Shown here piece by piece: positions 22,190 through 35,200 of a stretch of DNA of 64,000 nt. Under the pieces are notes generated by a model, which did no database searches, was not told the DNA's origin, and saw nothing but the letters and a program-made list of their open reading frames with translations. The DNA is from Porodaedalea pini (Eukaryota; Basidiomycota; Agaricomycetes; Hymenochaetales; Hymenochaetaceae): positions 155,653 to 219,652 of the forward strand of contig NBAY01000070.1 of the NCBI GenBank assembly GCA_002794775.1. The letters are read 5' to 3'. The translations under genes and the position numbers were made by a program. Position 1 is the stretch's first letter, and every line of letters begins with the position of its first letter.

Positions 22190-25100
22190 ATGTCAGACCG
22201 TCCTCCTCATTCACCAACACCACCACTACCAACTACTCCTAAACCAACTACTAGCACTTATCCTCGCACTCATGCACAAACACAGGCTGAACAACTAGTC
22301 GCAACTACTAGCGGCACTACTCAAACTCCTACTCCACCCATATCTACTGCCACACCAGCGCAACTTGAGCGCGACTTTGAAACACTACCGCCAATACTAG
22401 AGCACGTTACTCCACCTACTGAATCATCAGAAGGCGAACTAACTGATCCTACTACAGTGCCTCCTACTCGCACTCAGCGCATTCCCCGCTGCGAATCACC
22501 AATAATGTCAGCACTTAAAGCGGGTGAAATAATCAAACTATTTGATGGCATTGAACCACTCGACGGTGTCAAGAACTGGAAACTCTGGATATTCCGTATC
22601 TTCCAGGCTATCAATGCCACTGGCCACCCAACTCTTATGGAGGCAGGGCCATCCAATCCAGAAGAAAATGTCATTGCGAATGCCATCTATGCGGGTGTAA
22701 TCAAAAACATCCCTGACAAAATACTCAGAAACTACTTAGGCGTAACTCAAGTACACGTCCTACTTAAACAACTAAAGGTGTGTTACGACATACAAACTAC
22801 AGTAACTAACGCGTTAAATGAAGGAGCGTTATTCAACGTCCGAGGCCATGTGTCTCAACTTGACAAAACTTTGGATGAACTCGAACGACGCCACGCTGAA
22901 CTTTGCGCTCATGGAAAACAACCAGCCGACTCAACTTACTTGGCAGCAATAACCGCGGCGATACCACCGCAATATAAATATGTCATAACTCAACTCGAAC
23001 TTCAAATAAACACCGTGAACGAATACAATAAGAATAATGACGACCACGAGGATCTTGTTCTTACTCCGAACCGACTTATCCAAGAAACTCGTCAGGCCTT
23101 TGCAAACTGGAGCGCGGCAAATACTCGAAGAAATCCAATTGCCGCCGCGCACCCTTACCAAAGCGAGGCTACTCACCCCTACTTTAGAGGGCGAGGCAGA
23201 CACACTCGAGGTCGCGGCCGAGGCCGTGGCCGATTTGGAACTTATAGAGGCCGAGGACGCGGCCACAGAGGATACTCAAATAACTCCGATAACTCGAACT
23301 CAGGGAACTCTAATCCCTTTGTTAAATGTTATAACTGTAACAACTACGGGCATCAATCACCTGACTGCCCTCAGCCGTGGACTCAGAAGACTAAAGATGC
23401 CATGGCAAAGAAAGGGATTCAGGAGCATGCGAAACCTCCGACCACTGCCCACTCGCATCAGGCGAGCACGTCGAACGCGGCAAACGTACCTGCGACCGCT
23501 TCCACTTCCACTGCAGTCGCCCAAGCACACCAAGCGACAAATGTTGAAATGCCCAACTTCCCACAGACGCCACCATTCACTGCGACGATAACTGAAATAA
23601 CCGATGACGTCACTATGCAGTTCGACAATGAATCTGCACTTTTCGACTTCTTACACGACGATCACTACATGGATGCTATTGAAAACTTTGAGGCGAATCA
23701 TGTAAGCGCCACAGCCATTTACTTAAAAGAAAATTATGCTAATAAACTTTATCATACTATGGATATTATTGATTCTGGCGCCACTCTTCACTTAACTCCT
23801 TATTTTAACCGACTTACTAATGTCAAACAAACTGACCCAATCTCTGTTATAACCGCTAACTCACAAACTTTTATTACTTCAACTATAGGGATTTTAACTG
23901 TTGAGATCCCGAATGGTGATACTGTAAGCACCATCACTATTAAAGATGTTTATTATGCTAAAGAAATGCACATGACGCTACTAAGCCAGTCTAAACTTTG
24001 CGCAGAAGGATATGAATTTATTTATAAAGGAAATTTGTGTACAATAAAGGCACCTAGCGGTGAAATATGCGGTCAAATTCAATGTAAAAATAACCTGTAC
24101 TCTATATTAAAACATTATCAAATGAGCGCTGTGAAATCAATCACTTTGTTTGAACTTCATAAGAAACTCGGTCACTTAAGTTATACTTACCTCAAATGGC
24201 TACTTAAAAATCATCCTGAATCAATTCATTACAAAATTACTGACTCAACTGAAACTCAATGTCGTGTTTGTGTCGAAGCAAATATTAAAAGAAATGTTAT
24301 ACCTAAAACTCGAACTTCTGAATTAGCTAAAAACTTTGGCGATCATTTTCATATGGATATTTGGGGACCTGCGCCGACAACTGCTATTGGAAATTTTAAA
24401 TATTTGTTAACTTTAGTCGACGACTGTACTAGATGGGTCCAAATGAGTTTACTTAAAACTAAAGCGGATGGTTATACTGCTTACATCAAATGGGCTACTT
24501 TATTATCAACTCAATATGGAATTAAAATTAAAACACTACAATCCGATAATGATACTGTCTTTTTATCAAATGACTTTCAACTCTTTTTAGACAGTCAAGG
24601 AACTGTGTGAAAACTAACTGTACATGATACTCCACAACAAAATGGTGTAGCTGAACGAACTCATCAAACAATACTAAATCAAGTTAGATCAAACTTACTA
24701 GGACATAAATTACCGGACAAGCTCTGGGGAGAAGCCGTTAACTACTCAACCTTTATACATAATAGAACACCTAAAGCGGCAATTAACTTTGTCTCTCCAT
24801 ACTTTAAACGATTCAATAAAGCTTATATTTTTGATAACTTACATGAATTTGGCACTCATGTCATTTTCAGAGAAGAAAATACTAATAAACTAACTCCTAA
24901 AGGATCCTACGGCCAATGGCTATGTTGGGATGAAGAAAGTAAAGGACATAGAATTTATCATGATCAGAAAATAACTGTTGAAAGAAATGTCCAATTTCTC
25001 GAAGTTGCACCTTCTCGAATTGAAGGGGAGCAAACTGATACCCCACTAGAAAACAATCAAAACAACCCTACTGAAACTACTGAACCAAGAAGATCAGAGC

Positions 25101-26797
25101 GACAAAGAAAACCAACTAAATGTTCTAGAGGACTAGATTATACTGAAGAACTTAACCTTGCCATTTACTTAACTGAATTCAATGAATTTAATAATGAACA
25201 ACTTGGCGACCCCATCACTTTTCAACAAGCAATTAAGCGACCAGATGCACTTAGATGGGCTAAAGCCATGAAAGATGAAATTGAAACATTAAAAGAAAGA
25301 CAAACTTGGGAATACGTTTACCCACCTACTAATGCAAATATCATTGGCACTAAATTTGTTTACAAAACTAAACGGTTAGCCGATGGCCGAATTGACAAAT
25401 ACAAAGCAAGACTAGTTGTGCAAGGATATGCGCAACAGGAAGGAATTGATTTTTACTCAGATGACCTATTTGCACCAGTAGCACGACTTAGTACTGTGCG
25501 AACTATACTTTCCTGGGCAGCAACTAATGACTATGAAATACATCAAATAGATATCAAATCAGCCTACTTGTATGGTGAACTAGAAGACGGTGAAGAAATT
25601 TACATCAAACCACCACCAGGATATAATAAACTATTACCTGACTTAAAACCTGGTCAAATACTAAAATTAAAGAAAGCACTATATGGATTAAAACAAGCAG
25701 GAAGATGTTGGTACAAGAAACTAATGTCAATCTTAACCAAAATAGGACTAACTAGATCAGATAATGACAACGCAGTCTTTTTCAAAACAGAAAATAATAA
25801 AACTATACTAGTATTATTTGTACATGTCGATGACATTACAATAGCTGCGAAATCAACTAAACTATTAACTGAACTAAAAACTCAAGTTAGAAATGAAGTT
25901 ACTTACACTGATGGAAATGAAATTCATTGGTTACTTGGAATTGAAATCAAACGTAACCGTCAAACTAAAACTATAGCGTTAAAACAACAAAATTATATTG
26001 AAACTATTATCAAACGCTATAACTTAGAAAATGCTAAACTAAAGAATTCTCCTATGGAGCCAGGGAGACAATTATCAACTGATGACGCACCAGCCGATGA
26101 TGAAGAACTTACTTACATGGAAAAGGTACCTTATATGAACATGGTTGGAGCACTGCGATATGCAGCAGACTGTACCAGGCCAGATATTGCCTATACATGT
26201 GGAATACTCGCGAGATATTTAACTAACCCTGGTATTAAACATTTTGATGCCGCAAAACAATGTTTTCAATACTTACACTCAACTAAGGACTATTGGCTCA
26301 TACTCGGCGGAACTGAAAATACTCAACTTACTGGATACACTGACTCTGATGGAATGACAACTGAAGGGCATAAAGCCATATCCGGATACTTCTTTAAACT
26401 TGGCAATTCAATAACATCATGGTCAAGCAAGAGACAAACTTTAGTGTCATTAGCCGTAGCTGAAGCTGAACTTATTGCACTAGCTTATGCGACTCAGGAG
26501 GCTATTTGGCTAAAAAGACTTGTGAATGAGGTTCTGCAGGCTTCGTTTACGCCTACTACAATTTTTACTGATAATCAAGCCATTATTACTATGGCAACTG
26601 ATCCTGAGCGTAAATATTCTCAAAGAACTAAACATATTGACATACGAAAAGATTTCTTTAGAGATCATATTGATAAAGGAACTATTACTGTTAAATACAT
26701 CCCCACTGAACATAATATTGCTGATTTACTCACTAAAGCACTTTCAGTAACTTTACTCAAGCGCTTTGTAGAACAACTTAAACTAACATGCGCTTGA
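22190..26797 (+). pseudogene. Copia gag-pol polyprotein with one in-frame TGA
   Basis: One reading frame runs the whole length, broken only by TGA at 24,608-24,610. The chosen start is ATG 22,190 (MSDRPPHSPTPP), because the upstream in-frame ATG at 22,115 lies inside the LTR. Visible parts are a gag zinc knuckle (CYNCNNYGHQSPDC, near 23,325), protease (IIDSGATLHLTP, near 23,765), GAG-pre-integrase (ELHKKLGHLSY), integrase core (HMDIWGP near 24,350; LQSDNDTVF near 24,540; QQNGVAER near 24,640 after the stop), reverse transcriptase (KFVYKTKRLADGRIDKYKAR; FVHVDD near 25,820) and RNase H (TDSDGM near 26,340; FTDNQA near 26,570). The TGA replaces a codon between the second Asp and the Glu of the integrase. 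It ends overlapping the polypurine tract. Confidence 0.9.
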
Positions 26798-26804
26798 AGG
26801 GGAG
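26796..26804 (+). other. Polypurine tract of Copia element
   Basis: GAAGGGGAG directly precedes the 3' LTR and overlaps the pol stop codon. It is the expected plus-strand primer site. Confidence 0.8.
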
Positions 26805-26974
26805 TCTTATGATAATACTGTTTATGCAACCTATTTACTTATGACTTCACTTGTTTACTCACATGACTATGACTTCCTACTTGTTATAGTATGCTATTCA
26901 ATTGTACTGTATATAAGGACAGGCACTCTTGCCCCTAATCTATAGCTTTGTCCCACTTTTCTGCTCGTCTAAGA
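26805..26974 (+). repeat. 3' LTR of Copia element
   Basis: 170 bp, with the same TCTTA...TAAGA ends. It is followed by the GCCTG target-site duplication. Confidence 0.95.
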
Positions 26975-27640
26975 GCCTGCTTGCAAGCACCGCCTGTATG
27001 TCTTGTCCATTCTGTTGTCAGACCGTTCTTGCCTGCATATTGAGCCACTAGTTTGCATTTTCGCTGCTATCAAGAGCAGTGCAGTTTCCAAATTGTCGAT
27101 AAGTTCTTGACACAACTGGCCGACTTGCATCTGTGGTTCGTTGTCATGCCAGTGCTCCTTGTTACCATCCTTGTCAAGCAGGAGGACCTCCATAAAGTCC
27201 TCAGACTCTTTGGGATCGTACAAAGGAATGTCTATGATGAGAGAACAAAGGCGCACAAAGCTACCCATGGTGTTATTCACATTGAATGGGATGCAAGCGT
27301 GATGGATGGAAGTTTCTGAGAAAAATTGGGGCCATCAGCTGTATTCATGATCTCCCCAAAAGCCATCGACATGTTTGATAACACCAAGTTTCTCATTCAC
27401 TATTGGGTATTGTGGTACCCAGTTTGCATTCAGACTCGAGATGACGTTCTTGTTATACTGCATATCCACCAAAACTTGGGCATCTAGGGCTCGTACTGGG
27501 TATACACTCTCATCTGCATGTGAATACTTTAGAATGCATTTTAGAATCAGCAGCTCGCAAATGTATCGAGATCATGCATCTTTTTCAAAGGTAAGGAATT
27601 CTGTTGTTGTCCTTCACTCCTCGAACAATGCTCATTGCCC

Positions 27641-27832
27641 CATGAGCCAGGCTCATCGCCCCATGAGCCAAGCTCTTCGTCCCACTGGTACGAGCCTTGC
27701 TCCTTGTGCTCCGAGCCTTGCTCTTTGCCCCCCAAGCCTTGCTCTTTGCCCCCCGAGCCTTGCTCCTTGCCCCATGAGCCAAGCTCCCACTGGCACGAGC
27801 CTTGCTCTTCACCCCATGAGCTATTCTTGCCA
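27641..27832. repeat. Imperfect 15-24 nt tandem repeats encoding a Gly/Trp/Glu-rich segment
   Basis: There are many diverged copies of (C)GAGCCTTGCTCTTTGCCCC and CATGAGCCAAGCTC. On the minus strand they read as repeats such as GKEQGSGGKEQGLGGKEQ at the N-terminus of the minus-strand gene. Confidence 0.6.
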
Positions 27833-27870
27833 TTTGTACCATACCAAGAGTAATCACCTCCACTTGACAT

Positions 27871-30800
27871 CTTAAGATACGTCTGTCGCAAGTTACATGG
27901 TTGATGAAGGATTGAAATTTGGAGAACTTTGAGAAAGCCTTGATGTAGGATGAATCAGGATTGGACTGAAATGTCTTTGAAAATGTTTGAGCCTTCAGTG
28001 CATTCAAACAAGCAACTTTCTATGACACACCTCGCAATTTCAATCTGCCTCTCCACAGAGAAATCCTTATAGTGTTGGGCCCTGAAGATGACGACCTTCA
28101 GCTCAGCAAATATGAATTGTAGCTGCTGAGATACACAAGACAGTTTGCTACTGCAGACCATCAATGATATGTCCACGAGTATGCACTAGGCTGACTCTTA
28201 GGGACTTTGTGATGGTCAGGTGGGTTCTTCAGGTGGTGGTAATGGGTTGATTGATGGTGGGAGGCAACTTGAAGTCGTCGATGAGAGTGGCAGCGGCAAT
28301 GATCGACTTTGGACCGAGTCATCATGTGTGGGCCTGGTTGCATCCCTTCTAAATTCTATAATTTCTAATATTAATGGGGGCAATCAACAAATGCAAGCCA
28401 CGACTTCCCACGGGTCTCAGTAAGGTGCGCCGATCCTCTTGGTGGTGCAGTGGAAGCACAAAATCTTTGGTTTCTGCAAGCTTCATACTACTCCACATGT
28501 ACTTGAAAATCACAAAAAAACCATTATATATATTATAATTTGAGTGAGACTCAAATGATTCAAAGATAGATTGAGGGACTCTTCAGAAGTTCATTATCTA
28601 TCAAAATACAAAAGTTTCTGTCACTAAATTGGCCATATCTCAACATATTAAACATTTCAGGAAATTTCCTCAATTAAATTCCAGATTATCTACCAAAAAG
28701 CAAGTCTAGTTAATGATACTAGTCAAGATCTTGTTGTGCTGAATTGCAAGAGAGCTGGAAGGAGACAAAGGGTACTGTCACAAAACACATTTAGTAATTC
28801 TCTAGGTGCCTTCCATCTACCAGAGAATACACACCTTATACTATCACTCCACAGTACACATCTTTCATTTTCATAAGTCATCAGTTACAACCTGACTTTG
28901 CACCTTTTTGTACACTTGTGTACAGTCCAATGTAGTGCTCAATTTGTGCTTAGGTGTCAGCCATCCTATTATACCACTCTCTTTCTTTATTATAATAGAC
29001 AGATACAAGCCCTGTATACACATTCAAACACTTTGTTTCATCAATTTCTATCTTATACTTTATGTTTTATGCACTGATTCCCACTCTGTCTGATATGCTG
29101 AGCACTCCACACTCACCTACGCACCAGCCAGCCCCTACAGCCAAGGAAAGGGAATCCCGACTTGGACTAGAATCCCAAAGTAGGACGTGGACCAATCCCA
29201 CCGGTGGCCAACACCTCTCCCCCAACAAAAGTGAAAGTCCTGCAGGATTCAACGACTTGCACCCCAGAATCACTCAGTTTCCAATTAATCCCTCGGCACA
29301 GGTATGCCACACCAATGCACAAAACCCTCATCCCGACTCCAAAAGCTGACCAAGGCTGATTCCTGTCCCAACCAACAAGCACAAAACTCTCAGAATCACT
29401 GACTGCTGACATCCCGATGGCACAAGGTGACATGAGTAGAGGATACCACTAATCGGATGAGCCAAAAGGCCTCTGGGAAGCACCCCATTTCTCTTTTCAT
29501 GATTATTTGCCGATTTTGGACATGTCAGATGTTCCTGACCATGTACAGTCGGGTGTCCCACAGTTTCACATCCCGTGTGGGGATCCACCCTTGTTGCTCT
29601 CTCTAGTATAGTAAAATATATTTATAGGAAAGCATATAGCGCATCATTCAGCAGAATAGACTACCTCTGACTCCTCCTATCTAAGTCCCCACCTGTCTGT
29701 CTCACTGAGGTCCTGCAGAAGGAGTCCCAACTCGAACCGCCCCTCCACCACTGTTGCCATCACCATGTGGATGTTGGCCAAATCCTGCCCATATCTATCT
29801 TGACATCCTTCTCATATCCAAATCACCCTTGGCTGCTCCTCTCCTGACCTCCTCCTACACCACATTTGCATCTGTGTACTCCTCTCCTGACCTCCTCCTA
29901 CACCACATTTGCTTCTGCATACTCTGCTCCTGACCTCCTCCTACACCACATCTGCCTCCACGCAGTACACCACATTTGCCTCCACGCAGTACACCACATT
30001 CGCTTCTGTGTACTCCGCTCCTTCCTGTTAGGATCTCAAGTGCGCTTCCTCTATTTCCCCTTTTCTTTAATTGTCTTCATCACTGCTGATGTCCCCTCCC
30101 TCCCCCTCCCCATCAGACTTCATCTGCCATCACTCCTTCCACTGATGTCACCCACTTAGTGATCGTGTGACCCTTGCACACAGTCACAGGTGATGTCGTC
30201 TGCTCATTAGTAAGAACATTCTACAATGTTCTATCACATTCCATTTCCCAGGAACGTCGTCCTCGTTATAGTAGTAAGGTCTCACAAGTGCTGAGTATAT
30301 AGGTAGCTCGTTCACCTGTATTGTCCCTTACCCCAGCATTCTTGGAATCTACTACTGCTTGCTCTTGACAATGTCGTCTGCAACGCTCATGCGTTTGACT
30401 CCTCCCCTCTTCGCTCTTGTGTCTGTGGGCGTGGCGGTTGCCTGAATGGTGTCCGCTATCATTCTCCCACGTTGCTTAACCTCTGCTCACATTGTATGTG
30501 GGTATGATGATTAAGTGATCATTGAGTACGTGGTCGTACTCTAACACTTCCCCCATAGTTGTTGGGAAGCAGCATCATGTCCAGTGCGCACCACTCCTGC
30601 TCCTGCTGGCTGCAAACTCTTCTCTAGAGAGTGGCTGGACTTGCAGGCTCCCCTCCACTCCTATTCCAAATGAATGTTGTGTGGTATGGGTGATTGAGAG
30701 CATATATAGTGGGATATAGGATGAATATGAAGGAAATGAAGTGTTTGAGCATGATAGGGATTGGTATAAGTGTTTGAATGTGCTTCAGTATGATAGGAAG

Positions 30801-31254
30801 AGCCAACATTGAAGGATCAAAATTTTTAATTACATTTTAATTACATGGAGATTCTGAGCGCTTGGCATCTCATGCCGGAGTACATGGGAATGCACGTGCG
30901 ACTCACGGCAATTGCTGCCAACTAGGCTCAGGCCCCACTGCTGCAAGCCTGACTCTCACACCAATGTCTCCCTCCCCCCTATCTCATTCTCCGCAACTGT
31001 AGCCCTTCGACCGTCCTCAATCTTTTACTTGACCACAACCAAGCACACGCTCAATGGCCAGATTACGAGTAGTAGGTGCAATCATGCTACCTTGCTAGAC
31101 TGAGCTTGCAAAACAGCACAGACCACTGCTCAGGTTTGGTAAGTAATTGTTTCCTTTTCTTTCTGCATAGTCAATAACTCATGGGCTTTGTTACTTGCCT
31201 GAGCATCTGTGTACCGCTTGAATGACCAACACACCAAGGATCAGCGACACATCA
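27871..31254. other. Giant-element interior without a confident gene
   Basis: A minus-strand open stretch at 27,955-28,176 (FSVERQIEIARCVIESCLFE) may be an upstream exon of the minus-strand gene or of a separate one. Near 30,290-30,445 a TATA-like TATATAGG stands about 80 nt before a short hydrophobic frame (MSSATLMRLTPPLFALVSVG) that stops after 24 codons. The rest (28,450-29,830 and 30,450-31,250) is AT-rich or low-complexity with only short frames. I recognise nothing there. Confidence 0.4.
29836..29964. repeat. 43-bp tandem repeat, three copies
   Basis: Copies start at 29,836, 29,879 and 29,922, each with CTCCTGACCTCCTCCTACAC and then CACAT(T/C)TGC. A shorter unit with CAGTACACCACATT follows twice up to about 30,001. 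Confidence 0.75.
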
Positions 31255-31435
31255 GGGATCAGCAATGTTATTCTCCAGTGGATCATTTTCCCATCTGTTG
31301 ACAATGAGTCAACACAGCCAGATAATGATCACAAAGACTTACGTGGATTCAAGAACGAGACACTTGCAAAGCTCCTGGCCCCTGCAGAGGTTCAGCTGCT
31401 CACTCCAGAGTAAGTACTTTGAGATAATCCTCCAG
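31255..31435 (+). repeat. Duplicated DUF6698 exon fragment
   Basis: About 170 bp closely match 39,430-39,600, an exon of the downstream DUF6698 gene. Both encode DNDHKDLxGFxNETLAKLLA and end at the same splice donor CCAGAGTAAGTAC. A second short copy of the start (CTCCAGTGGATCGTTTTCCC) follows at 31,430-31,460. The fragment has no neighbouring exons and is not a gene. Confidence 0.75.
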
Positions 31436-32226
31436 TGGATCGTTTTCCCATCCGTTGATATGAGTCGACAACAGCAGCTGTTGTAGCAAGCCATGATATG
31501 GACTTCGTGCATTACCCAACAAGTTTGAGCACTAGAACTCAAGAAAGAGGTCTGTATACTAAAACATATCATATTGCTTTATCGGCTGACCATCGACAGC
31601 CAGATCAAGCAAATACTGGGATCTGAGCTTTCTGGGATCAGGACGGGATTTTTCGCTGTCTCGAGCCTTTTTTCCCCTCATCTTTTGACAAGTGCTCCCA
31701 GGCTCAATAGCAACTGCTGTCATAGTCTAGCCAACCCTGCCATCATTGCCAGCCTAGTGCATGCAATAGGTGGGGTGGAGTATGCAGTACCGCAAACTAT
31801 AGTTAGCGGTGCTGTTTTTTGATAGGGTGAAGGACGTGCATCAAACATACATTGTCATGTCAGGTGAGATATTATGATTGATTCAAAAAGAGGTGCATAC
31901 TATTCTTTCTTCTGTCTTTCTACATGCAGCTCACTGACATCTCCATACTTTGCGGTAGCTTTATTGGTTGACACCGGCTGACAGAGCCATGAGTGAAATC
32001 ATGGACATTATATCTCGGTAGCGTGGCTGGCCAGGGACTTGCCGGTTGCATATGTCAAGGAATCATCATTTGGAACACTTGGGCGGGCAAATTGCAGATC
32101 TATTGGCTGCATAATAGGAATGGAATGATTAGGTGGTCACGCACTGTAGAGATAAATGCACCCTTATCTGGTCCTAAAGCATTCTCCATGTCCCTTTCCC
32201 TCGCTTGTTCTGCACCATCCAAAAAA
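31436..32226. other. Giant-element interior upstream of the Plavaka gene
   Basis: No gene is recognised. It holds short frames only and the likely 5' region of the transposase gene. Confidence 0.4.
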
Positions 32227-35200
32227 ATGTCATACAGTTGTAGTGGTCCTGGGTGCCCGCATACGTCCATGGGAATGAATGGCCTCAGTCATCATGAAGC
32301 TGCCTGTCTTTACGTTCAGGCTGAAGTGAAGCGAGTATTGCTTGATGCGAAGGAGAGACGAAAGAAAGCCAAGAAGGTGAAGCTCTCGCATGGAGTACAT
32401 GTTGTCTTGCTTCTCTTCACTTAAGTCTAGATTACTCAATTTTTTTTAAAATGTAGTCGGCCTCCTTCGCTGAGACTTATGATGATATGGGTGTGGCGCC
32501 CGACTTTGGCCCTGACCTTGATCCTGCTGAAAGTGCACCCAGCCATCCTCTTGCTGTGCCTGACCCACCGGCTCTATCAGCGGCCGGCCACATTGTATGC
32601 CGACATGTACTTCCTGCCCGTTATTGGGATGCATTACCTGATGTTCCTACCAGTGCAGCCGTGATTCAAGCAAACTCTAGCATGGAAGAAACAGCAGCCA
32701 ATTTGGGAGACCCAGAGGCTGTGGATGATACTCCTTCCCGCCTATTCCAGTCTGAACGCAACAAGTTTGGATTGTGTAAGGTCTTCAGACGTATCTCTTG
32801 TCCGGAAGCCCCCGCTGTAGGAAACGTGTATGATAGGGAGCCCTCACCTGCAGATCGAGGCACACAAGAAAATCCATTTGCCCTGCATCTGAATTTATCC
32901 TCATTTCTTTTCAACCAATGGTTTTGGTCGGGGTCCCTTACTAAAACAATTGAGGATGCAGAATGGCTTCAAGCTCTAATAGGCTCGGATGACTTCATTG
33001 CGAAAGATGTTCTTGAAATGAATATATGGAAGGTCACTAAGCAGCTTCGAAACAGCTCTCTAGATGAGTTTTTTGACCCCCGTGATGGCTGGATGCAAAG
33101 TGGTCCGAAGATACGCATGCTGCTTGGACACTTGCATCCTGAAGCACTGAGTTGCCTTGATTTTGAAATTAATGAGTTCCTTCATTGACTGTTGGTCACT
33201 GTCATTCGGTTCATGTTCAAGAGCAAAGAGAAGAGTGCAGGTTTTTGTTACAAGCCTTACGAGCTTAGGATTCAGTCACCGCACAGAGGCAAGGAGCAGA
33301 CAGTCCATGGGGAATTATATTGGTCAAAGAAGTTTCGTGATGCACACGAGGAAGTGCAATGTCTCCCCTGGGACTCTGGCGACAATTTTCCAAGAGCTGT
33401 CATTGCAATGCAGCTATGGTCAGATGGAATGTTGGCTGCAAAGTTTGGCAGTGCAAAACTCTGGCCCATGTATCTCCAGTTTGGCAACCAGTCAAAGTAC
33501 GAGCAAAGAAAGTCTGAAGCATGTCATCATATTGCTCATATACCTTCCATAAGCAAGTTGTCTCTTGAAGATTGGACTTTTCATCTCATTATTTCATTTG
33601 TAGCTTCCAGGTGATTTCAATGACTTTGTTCAACATCATGCACAGGGAAATCTGGCATCGAACACACTTCAGACACATTGCCGGTGAGAAGTAATGCACA
33701 GTGTATGGAAAACTATGCTGGACGACAAATTTCTTCATGCATGGAAACACGGCATGGTTGTCCACTGCAGTGATGGGGTGACACGACATTTGTATCCTCA
33801 CATCTTCACTTACTCTGTGGATTACTCTGAAAAGTATGTATCGTTCAATTCATATGGATGACAAACTAAGTATTCTTGCAGAGTTCTGCTTGCAACAATG
33901 AAGCACTTAGGAAAGTGCCCATGCCCCCATTGTCCCATGGAGAGTGGTGCAATATTGTCTTTGGGTAAACACGCAGACTCTCGAACCCGAATCAAGCATG
34001 CTCGAGTTGATGATACATGGCGCCGTCGTAAAGTAGAAGTCGCTCAGGACATCATCTATAATAAACGTCGGCATGTTGCAAATGCAAGTGTCAGTTGGCT
34101 TTTAGACATGCAATTGCTCACGCCTGTTGAAGTGAGTTTGCTTGGTTCGATATGGAGGTCTTACAGACTCTGATGTGTTTCTAGAATGCTTTTTCTGCAA
34201 GGTTGGGTCCCCTCAGTTTTGATTACCATTCCATGCTTGTGGTTGATGTCATGCATGAGTGGGAGGTTGGCATATAGCAGCAGATCTTCACTCATCTCAT
34301 TTGCATTCTTGATACTTTCACATATGCTCAATTGAACAAGGTGCATGAGCTAGACAGAAGGTTAGTGCTTGTTGACGAAATGTTAAGTGGAAGGCTCTTC
34401 TCATGACTCAGTAGGGTCTGATGTATACCTCCTTTTTCGGATGCGATACGAACATACAAAGGAAACATATCAGAGATGAAACAAATGACCGCATACAGCT
34501 TCGAAGACCTTTTATAGGTGAGCAAGCAAAGGCAGAAACAAAAACAGTAGCTTAACATCTCCCCACATAGTGTGCATTACCAGTGTTCGAGGGACTTCTA
34601 CCAGAACCTCATGAGTCCATCATTTGCAAACTCCTATATTGCATGGCAACCATCCATGCACTCGCAAAGCTCCATATGCACACTGATGCTACAGTCACAG
34701 CGTTGGACAGTGAAACAAAGTGATTTGGTACTGCACTGCGAAGCTTCAATGACAAGACATGTTCTGCCTTCATGACTGATGAACTTCCATCGGAATCCCA
34801 GAAGCGACTGTGCAGATCACACCGCAAGACAACAGGAGGTGATACCAATACTGCAGACTTGATACGTCCCACAGTGGAGAAGTCCTTCAATATAAACATG
34901 TCCAAGATCCATGCCCTTGGGGACTACGCACATCATGTTCTCATGTTCAGGACGACCGACTCATATAGCACTTCCATTGTCAGACACTTCTCTTCATTTT
35001 TGAGACCCAACATTTACTCACTTCACAATGTCAGGGTGAAACTGAGCACAAACAGTCAAGACAAAATTACTTAAGAATGAACCGCGTGAACTTTGTTCAA
35101 CAAGTGACAGAAATTCAACGCATCCAGTCTAATCTTGCTCACATGGTGGAAAAGTTCAACAAGTCTGCGCCCAAAATTCCACTGGACGCCATCAATGACA

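Larger units (their letters stand above)
21972..26974 (+). mobile_element. Ty1/copia LTR retrotransposon (5,003 bp), nearly intact
   Basis: Two 170-bp LTRs differ at only two positions. The element is flanked by a perfect 5-bp duplication GCCTG (21,967-21,971 and 26,975-26,979). Internal order is gag, protease, integrase, reverse transcriptase and RNase H, which defines the copia type. The internal frame has a single in-frame TGA. The element is inserted in a coding exon of the minus-strand gene and in the opposite orientation to it. The low LTR divergence makes it one of the youngest insertions in the window. Confidence 0.95.
20317..27870 (-). pseudogene. Minus-strand gene of unknown function, split by the Copia insertion
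   Basis: The 3' exon runs from the Copia left border (21,971) down to a stop at 20,317-20,319. The preceding part lies beyond Copia (26,975-27,300), with a further exon at about 27,330-27,560 (WVPQYPIVNEKLGVIKHVDG) and a Gly/Trp/Glu-rich N-terminus starting near 27,870 (MSSGGDYSWYGTNGKN). Removing Copia with one GCCTG rejoins the exon in frame (CLQAG then QFGVERLCLLK). Visible features are an aromatic IPVWFICRHEQL segment, a Ser/Pro-rich linker, a Lys cluster (KKKSFKKRAKKEK) and a C-terminal region with PPPFLLIHPSTEKMADLYLN. It resembles multi-copy Agaricomycete proteins of unknown function. No enzymatic motif is seen. It is probably cargo or structural baggage of the giant element. Confidence 0.6.

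Noticed and set aside
27375..27875. Plus-strand 166-codon frame with repeated SLALCPPSLAPC-type segments
   Set aside because: It lies antisense over the tandem repeats and upstream exons of the minus-strand gene; the repeat unit makes several frames open at once.
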